Assembly (NCBI GenBank): GCA_945861195.1
Contig: CAMATS010000054.1
Span: 1 to 10,122 of the forward strand
Length of the DNA stretch: 10,122 nt
From: Rhodoferax sp. OV413
Lineage (GTDB): Bacteria > Pseudomonadota > Gammaproteobacteria > Burkholderiales > Burkholderiaceae_C
Direction of reading: 5' to 3'
In this document: positions 5,464 through 10,122 of the stretch, piece after piece
How positions within the stretch are numbered: position 1 is the first letter of the stretch
How the letters are laid out: each line of letters begins with the position of its first letter
The notes under the pieces: model-generated
What the model was told of the DNA's origin: nothing
The model's input: the letters and a program-made list of their open reading frames with translations, nothing else
The model's database searches: none
Position numbers and translations under genes: made by a program

Positions 5464-7833
5464 ATGGGTGCATCCGATTTTTCTAAACTGCCGCACATTG
5501 GCGAGGCTGTGCGCCGCAAGGAAGACTACCGCTTCCTCACCGGGGCCGGTCAGTACACCGACGACATCACGTTTGCCGCCCAGACCTATGCGGTGTTTGT
5601 GCGCAGCCCGCACGCGCATGCGCTGATCAAGGGCATTGACTTGACCCGCGCCAACGCCATGCCCGGCGTGGTGAAAATTTTCATTGGCAAGGACCTTGAG
5701 GGCAAGATGGGCGGCCTGCCCTGCGGCTGGCTGATCAACAACCCCGACGGTTCCCCCATGAAGGAGCCGCCGCACCCGGTGCTGGCCTTGGGCCGTGCCC
5801 GCCACGTGGGCGACCAGGTGGCGATGGTGATTGCCGAGACCCTGGAGCAGGCCAAAAACGCCGCCGAGGCCGTGGAGGTGGATTACGAACCGCTGAGCGC
5901 GGTGGTCGATGTGCGTGACGCTGCCAAAGCGGTGCCGCTGCACGAGGTCGCGCCGGACAACCATTGCTACAAGTGGGCGCTCGGTGACAAGGCGCAGGTG
6001 GATGCTGCCTTTGCCACGGCGGCCCACATCACCAAGCTTGACCTGATCAATAACCGCTTGGTGCCCAACGCCATGGAGCCGCGCGCTGCGATTGGCAGTT
6101 ACAGCCGGGCCACCGAGGAGTACACCCTGTATGTGGCCAATCAGAACCCGCATGTCGAGCGGCTGCTGATGACCGCCTTTGTGCTGGGCCTGCCCGAGCA
6201 CAAGGTGCGGGTGATTGCGCCCGACGTGGGTGGCGGCTTCGGCTCGAAGATTTACCTGTATGCCGAGGACGTGGCCCTGACCTGGGCTGCCAAGCAGGTC
6301 AACCGCAGCATCAAGTGGACCTGCGAACGCTCCGAGTCTTTCCTGACCGATGCCCATGGCCGCGACCATGTCAGCCACGCCGAAATGGCGATGGACAAAG
6401 ACGGCAAGTTCCTGGCGATGCGGGTGCACACCGACGCCAACCTGGGCGCTTACCTGTCCACCTTTTCCACGGCGGTGCCGACCATTCTGTACGCCACGCT
6501 GTTGGCCGGGCAGTACACCTGCCCGCAGATTTATGTCGAGGTCGACGCCTGGTTCACCAACACCGTGCCGGTGGATGCCTACCGCGGCGCCGGCCGGCCT
6601 GAGGCCACCTACCTGCTTGAGCGACTGGTGACCCGCTGCGGCTGGGAGCTGGGCCTGTCGCAAGACGAAATCCGCAAACGCAATTTCATCAACAGTTGGC
6701 CTTACCAGACTCCGGTGGCGCTGCAGTACGACGTGGGCGACTACCGTGGCTGCATGGACAAGGCTGAGGCGCTGGCCGATGTGGCCGGTTTCGCTGCCCG
6801 CAAGACTGCCAGTGCCGCCAAAGGCCTGCTGCGCGGCATCGGTTATTCGAGCTACATCGAGGCCTGCGGCATTGCGCCGAGCAACATCGCCGGCGCACTC
6901 GGCGCCCGGGCCGGGCTGTTTGAGTGCGGCGAGGTCCGGGTGCATCCAACCGGCAGCGTCACTGTGTTCACCGGCTCGCACAGCCACGGCCAAGGGCATG
7001 AAACCACCTTTGCCCAGGTGGTAGCGGCCCGTCTGGGTATCGCCGTGGACGCGGTGGACGTGGTGCACGGCGACACCGGGCGCGTGCCGTTTGGTATGGG
7101 TACCTATGGTTCGCGTTCGATCTCGGTGGGTGGCGCAGCCATCATGAAGGCGCTCGACAAAATTGAGACCAAGGCCAAGAAGATCGCCGCTCACCTGATG
7201 GAGGCCAGCGACGCCGATGTAGATTTCGCCAACGGCGAGTTCACCATCAAGGGCACCGACAAAAAGGTCACCTTCGGGCAGGTGGCGCTCACCGCTTACG
7301 TGCCGCACAACTACCCGCTCGACAAGTTGGAGCCGGGCCTGAACGAAACCGCGTTCTACGACCCAACCAACTTCACCTTCCCGGCCGGCACCTACATTTG
7401 CGAGATCGAAATCGACCCCGCCACGGGCACCACCCGGGTTGACAAGTTCACCGCGGTGGATGATTTCGGCACCATCATTAACCCGATGATTGTCGAAGGC
7501 CAGGTGCACGGCGGCTTGGTGCAGGGCATCGGTCAGGCGCTGATTGAAAACTGCGTTTATGACCGCGAGACCGGCCAGTTACTGAGCGGCTCGTTCATGG
7601 ATTACGCCATGCCGCGTGCCGACGATTTCCCCGACTTCAAGATCGACACCATCTGCACGCCCTGCACCCACAATCCGCTGGGCACCAAGGGCTGCGGCGA
7701 GGCCGGCGCCATCGGCTCGCCGCCGGCGGTCATCAACGCGGTGCTGGACGCGCTCAAGAGCGTGGGGGTGACTGATCTGGACATGCCGGCTTCGGCCAGC
7801 CGGGTCTGGGAAGCCATCCAGGCGGCCAAATAA
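5464..7833 (+). CDS. coxL: Form II molybdenum hydroxylase large (catalytic) subunit, CoxL/XDH family
   Basis: The 789-residue protein should hold the molybdopterin-cytosine-dinucleotide cofactor and the substrate site of a cytoplasmic S-L-M hydroxylase. The N-terminus (IGEAVRRKEDYRFLTGAGQY) starts the aldehyde oxidase/xanthine dehydrogenase a/b-hammerhead domain. Family motifs follow: GGGFGSK (256-262), GQGHETTF (509-516), GTYGSRS (546-552), and near the C-terminus GTKGCGEAGAIGSPP, with E746 as the expected catalytic Glu. The active-site loop is AYRGAGR (372-378). CO-oxidising form I enzymes have AYxCSFR there, and its Cys binds copper. This protein lacks that Cys and so belongs to form II; the natural substrate is unknown and could be another aldehyde, purine-like or aromatic compound. 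AAGGAG at 5451-5456 overlaps the coxS stop and fits the ATG at 5464. Automatic annotation as CO dehydrogenase would be misleading. Confidence 0.93.
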   Translation: MGASDFSKLPHIGEAVRRKEDYRFLTGAGQYTDDITFAAQTYAVFVRSPHAHALIKGIDLTRANAMPGVVKIFIGKDLEGKMGGLPCGWLINNPDGSPMKEPPHPVLALGRARHVGDQVAMVIAETLEQAKNAAEAVEVDYEPLSAVVDVRDAAKAVPLHEVAPDNHCYKWALGDKAQVDAAFATAAHITKLDLINNRLVPNAMEPRAAIGSYSRATEEYTLYVANQNPHVERLLMTAFVLGLPEHKVRVIAPDVGGGFGSKIYLYAEDVALTWAAKQVNRSIKWTCERSESFLTDAHGRDHVSHAEMAMDKDGKFLAMRVHTDANLGAYLSTFSTAVPTILYATLLAGQYTCPQIYVEVDAWFTNTVPVDAYRGAGRPEATYLLERLVTRCGWELGLSQDEIRKRNFINSWPYQTPVALQYDVGDYRGCMDKAEALADVAGFAARKTASAAKGLLRGIGYSSYIEACGIAPSNIAGALGARAGLFECGEVRVHPTGSVTVFTGSHSHGQGHETTFAQVVAARLGIAVDAVDVVHGDTGRVPFGMGTYGSRSISVGGAAIMKALDKIETKAKKIAAHLMEASDADVDFANGEFTIKGTDKKVTFGQVALTAYVPHNYPLDKLEPGLNETAFYDPTNFTFPAGTYICEIEIDPATGTTRVDKFTAVDDFGTIINPMIVEGQVHGGLVQGIGQALIENCVYDRETGQLLSGSFMDYAMPRADDFPDFKIDTICTPCTHNPLGTKGCGEAGAIGSPPAVINAVLDALKSVGVTDLDMPASASRVWEAIQAAK

Positions 7834-7868
7834 ACACAACAACCGACCAAGACACAGGAGCACACACC

Positions 7869-8660
7869 ATGTACCCATTCACCCTGGAGCGGCCCAGCAC
7901 CCTGGCTGCCGCCACCCAACTCGCGGCCAATGGCGCCAAAGTACTGGCCGGCGGGCAAACCCTGCTGGCTGCCATGAAGCTGCGCCTCTCCCAGCCCGGC
8001 CAACTGGCCGATCTGGCCGGCGTCAAGGAGCTCAGCGGCATTTGCCGAGATGGCAATGCCCTTGTGATTGGCGCCATGACGCGTCACATGGATGTCGCCA
8101 ACCACGCCGACGTGAAAGCCCTGATCCCCGGCCTGGCCGACTTGGCTGACCATATTGGCGACCGCCAGGTGCGCGCCATGGGCACCTTGGGCGGCTCGGT
8201 GGCCAACAACGACCCGGCCGCCTGCTACCCCAGCGCCCTGCTCGGGCTGGGCGCCACGGTGCACACCACCTCACGCAAAATTGCAGCTGACGACTTCTTC
8301 CTGGGCATGTTCAGCACCGCGCTGGCCGAGGGCGAGCTGATCACCGCGGTCAGCTTCCCCATCCCTAAGCGGGCGGTGTACATGAAGTTTGTGCAGCCGG
8401 CCTCGCGCTTTGCGCTGGTGGGCGTGTTTGTGGCGCAAACCGATGCCGGTGTGCGGGTGGCCATCACCGGTGCCGCTCAGGGGGTATTCCGCCACAGTGG
8501 CCTGGAAGCCGCCCTGAACAGCAGCTTCACCGTGGCCTCAGCCGCTGGCGTGGCGATTGACGCCTCCGAGCTCAATGCCGACATCCATGCCTCGGCCGCC
8601 TACCGGGCCAACCTGATCAGCGTGCAGACCCAGCGCGCCGTGGCTAAACTGCTCGGCTGA
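7869..8660 (+). CDS. coxM: Molybdenum hydroxylase medium subunit, FAD-binding (CoxM family)
   Basis: The 263-residue protein is the flavin subunit that takes electrons from CoxS and hands them to an acceptor. The two FAD-contact motifs of the family are visible: AGGQTLLAAMKLR (27-39), equivalent to AGGQSL, and TLGGSVANNDPAACYPS (106-122), equivalent to TxGGxxxxxDP. MGT before the second motif and FVQPASRFALVGV further on match the CO dehydrogenase flavoprotein C-terminal domain boundary. It is somewhat shorter than the roughly 285-290 residues of well-studied CoxM, but no motif is missing. CAGGAG at 7855-7860, eight bases before the ATG, supports the start. It lies 35 bases after coxL with no terminator between, so S-L-M are very probably co-transcribed. 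A strong terminator follows. Confidence 0.92.
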   Translation: MYPFTLERPSTLAAATQLAANGAKVLAGGQTLLAAMKLRLSQPGQLADLAGVKELSGICRDGNALVIGAMTRHMDVANHADVKALIPGLADLADHIGDRQVRAMGTLGGSVANNDPAACYPSALLGLGATVHTTSRKIAADDFFLGMFSTALAEGELITAVSFPIPKRAVYMKFVQPASRFALVGVFVAQTDAGVRVAITGAAQGVFRHSGLEAALNSSFTVASAAGVAIDASELNADIHASAAYRANLISVQTQRAVAKLLG

Positions 8661-8678
8661 CCGAGCGCATCCTGTCAG

Positions 8679-8709
8679 GCCCCGTGTTGTCCGACGCGGG
8701 GCTTTTTTT
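8679..8709 (+). terminator. Intrinsic terminator between coxM and coxD
   Basis: GCCCCGTGTT (8679-8688), loop GTCC, and GACGCGGGGC (8693-8702) form a ten-pair stem with two G-T wobbles, followed at once by seven T (8703-8709). It begins 18 bases after the coxM stop and ends 13 bases before the coxD ATG. It has the complete classical form in the rightward direction; there is no matching A-run on the left side, so it should act only on coxSLM transcripts. Confidence 0.85.
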
Positions 8710-8722
8710 ATGGGTACCTGAG

Positions 8723-9631
8723 ATGTCCAATTTTTCCAGTATTGATGCCCTGGTGACTGCCCTTGAGGCGGCCGGCTACTACGCCGACCGCAGGCTGGCC
8801 ACGGCTGTTTTTTTGGCGCTCAAGCTGCAGCGCCCGCTCTTGCTCGAAGGTGAGCCCGGGGTCGGCAAGACCGAACTCGCCAAGGCACTCGCCAAAGTGC
8901 TGGGCCGGGAGTTGCTGCGCCTGCAGTGCTACGACGGGCTGGAGCAGCGCGAAGCCCTGTACGAATGGAACTACGCCGCCCAGTTGCTGCACATGCGTGC
9001 CGCGCAGGGCCGCGAGGCCGACGTGGCCCAGGTAGAGCGCGAGGTGTACCAACCGCGCTACCTGATCAGCCGGCCATTGCTGCAGGCACTGCAAACCCCG
9101 TCGCCTGGCGCCGTGCTGCTGATCGACGAGGTGGACCGGGCCGACGAGCCCTTTGAGGCCTTTTTGCTGGAGTACCTGGGCGAGTACCAGGTCAGTATTC
9201 CCGAACTCGGCACGCTGCGGGCCCAGGTGAGCCCGGTGACCATACTCACCAGCAACCGCACCCGCGAGTTGAACGACGCGGTCAAACGCCGCTGCCTCTA
9301 CCACTGGCTGGATTACCCCGAGCGCGACCGCGAGCTGGCCATCGTGCGGGCGCAGGTGCCGCAGGCCTCGGACGCCCTGTCGGCCCAGGTCGCCCAGGTG
9401 GTCATGCGCCTGCGCAGTCAGCCCTTTGCCAGCGCCTTCCAGCGCGCGCCCGGTATTGCCGAAAGTGTGGAGTGGGCCAAGGCCCTGATAGCCCTTGACA
9501 CCCTGGTGCTGGACCCCGAGCTGATGTCAGACACGGCGGGCATTTTGTTCAAGCAGCGCGAAGATGTGGCGGCGCTCACCAACGACATGGCCCAGGACCT
9601 GTTGCGGCCCGAGCCCGAAGCCCGAGCCTGA
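8723..9631 (+). CDS. coxD: MoxR-type AAA+ ATPase, CoxD-like maturation factor
   Basis: The 302-residue protein is an AAA+ ATPase of the MoxR group. Walker A is GEPGVGKT (43-50), Walker B is LLIDEVD with D135 and E136, and the sensor-1 Asn is N178 in TSNRTREL; the following VKRRC stretch supplies likely arginine-finger residues. CoxD of Oligotropha carboxidovorans is such an ATPase, needed to assemble the metal-sulfur site of CO dehydrogenase. Position after coxSLM and before a coxE-like gene supports the same kind of role here, but the target enzyme lacks the copper-binding Cys, so the step performed may be sulfuration or insertion of the Mo centre. A GTG start at 8684 would place the terminator hairpin inside the gene, so I choose the ATG at 8723, where family similarity starts. 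The ribosome binding site is weak. coxE begins 6 bases downstream. Confidence 0.9.
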   Translation: MSNFSSIDALVTALEAAGYYADRRLATAVFLALKLQRPLLLEGEPGVGKTELAKALAKVLGRELLRLQCYDGLEQREALYEWNYAAQLLHMRAAQGREADVAQVEREVYQPRYLISRPLLQALQTPSPGAVLLIDEVDRADEPFEAFLLEYLGEYQVSIPELGTLRAQVSPVTILTSNRTRELNDAVKRRCLYHWLDYPERDRELAIVRAQVPQASDALSAQVAQVVMRLRSQPFASAFQRAPGIAESVEWAKALIALDTLVLDPELMSDTAGILFKQREDVAALTNDMAQDLLRPEPEARA

Positions 9632-9637
9632 GCTCGT

Positions 9638-10122
9638 ATGCAACTCGGCGATGCGCGCACCGGCAAACTGGCGGCCAACCTGGCCGCCTTTGGTCGCACC
9701 CTGCGCCGCGCCGGGGTGCGGATCGACAGTTCGCGTATTGCACTGGCGGCTGAGGCCGCGCTGGCGGTCGGCCTGGATGACCGAGCGGACTTGGCGGCTG
9801 CGATGGAGGCGGTGCTGGTCAGCCGCGAGCAGGACCGGGAGGTGTTTCGCGAGCTGTTCGAAGCCTTTTTTCGCAATCCCAACCTGGCCCACAAGCTGCT
9901 GGCCCAAATGTTGCCCAGCGCCGAGGGCAAGGCCGAGCCCAGCAAGCGGCGCCCCCGGGTGCGCGAGGCCCTCACGCCTCAAAAGGCCTTTGGCCAGCAG
10001 GTCCAGCCCAAGCAGGAAGACCAGAAGGTCGACTTTGACGCCGCCATGACGGCCAGTGACCAGCAGCGCCTCAAGCACGCTGACTTCAATGCCCTGTCTG
10101 CTGCCGAATACCGGCTGGTGGA
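9638..10122 (+). CDS. coxE: CoxE-like VWA-domain protein, N-terminal part (cut by right edge)
   Basis: From the ATG at 9638 the frame stays open for 161 codons to the window end, so the gene is partial. It opens MQLGDARTGKLAANLAAFGR, continues with TLRRAGVRIDSSRIALAAEA, and later has REVFRELFEAFFRNP and SDQQRLKHADFNALSAAEY. This layout (an N-terminal helical region, a charged low-complexity linker at about residues 93-130, then a DFNALSAAEY-type segment) is that of CoxE/VWA-containing proteins. The von Willebrand A domain with its metal-ion site should lie just beyond the window and cannot be checked here. CoxE proteins pair with MoxR ATPases such as CoxD, and the 6-base gap indicates co-transcription and probably a shared task in maturing the hydroxylase. 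No good ribosome binding site is visible, so coupling to coxD translation is likely. Confidence 0.82.
   Translation, partial: MQLGDARTGKLAANLAAFGRTLRRAGVRIDSSRIALAAEAALAVGLDDRADLAAAMEAVLVSREQDREVFRELFEAFFRNPNLAHKLLAQMLPSAEGKAEPSKRRPRVREALTPQKAFGQQVQPKQEDQKVDFDAAMTASDQQRLKHADFNALSAAEYRLV

Noticed and set aside
4975..7509. An 844-codon leftward open frame opposite coxS and coxL
   Set aside because: It is exactly codon-aligned with both sense genes. It stays open because TTA, CTA and TCA codons are rare in GC-rich genes. Its translation is rich in His, Gly and Val without domain motifs, while the sense frames carry complete family signatures.
5464..7833. Calling the hydroxylase a genuine CO dehydrogenase
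   Set aside because: The AYRGAGR loop lacks the copper-binding Cys of CO-oxidising enzymes, and the gene order is S-L-M.
8684..8722. GTG start of coxD at 8684
   Set aside because: It lies inside the terminator stem and would translate through the T-run. MoxR-family similarity begins at the ATG at 8723.

Overview
The window is GC-rich, densely packed bacterial DNA. Protein families and codon use suggest a betaproteobacterium, probably of the Comamonadaceae (Rhodoferax/Polaromonas-like), but this is an impression from family resemblance and no marker gene is present. I see no tRNA, rRNA, CRISPR array, insertion sequence or other mobile element. All genes read rightward except the one at the left edge, and no gene-free stretch exceeds about 150 bases.

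Left part (1-2812): a tungstate-type oxyanion uptake locus. A leftward regulator, cut by the window edge, has a ModE/LysR-like winged helix-turn-helix followed by the start of a periplasmic-binding-protein-like sensor domain. It is divergent from a tight operon of permease, ATPase and periplasmic binding protein, in the order tupB-tupC-tupA. The 101-base divergent region holds a perfect 9-base direct repeat and a short inverted repeat that could be operators.

Middle (2960-4867): a membrane-anchored PAS-GGDEF-EAL protein of cyclic-di-GMP signalling. Its signature motifs deviate (GGDEL, EML), and the metal-binding DDFG is DNFG.

Right part (4981-10122): an aerobic CO dehydrogenase/xanthine dehydrogenase-type molybdenum hydroxylase in the order small-large-medium (coxS-coxL-coxM). 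A strong intrinsic terminator follows, then coxD (MoxR-type AAA+ ATPase) and the N-terminal part of coxE (VWA-type protein), which runs off the right edge. The large subunit has the active-site loop AYRGAGR, not the cysteine-bearing loop of true CO dehydrogenase. It is therefore a 'form II' enzyme of unknown substrate.

A plausible joint reading is as follows. The transporter and its regulator supply a group 6 oxyanion (tungstate or molybdate). The hydroxylase needs a pterin-bound metal of that group. CoxD and CoxE probably mature the active site. Placement of a high-affinity tungstate-type importer beside a nominally molybdenum enzyme, with a cyclic-di-GMP gene between them, is the most interesting point. 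The functional link is inferred from proximity only.
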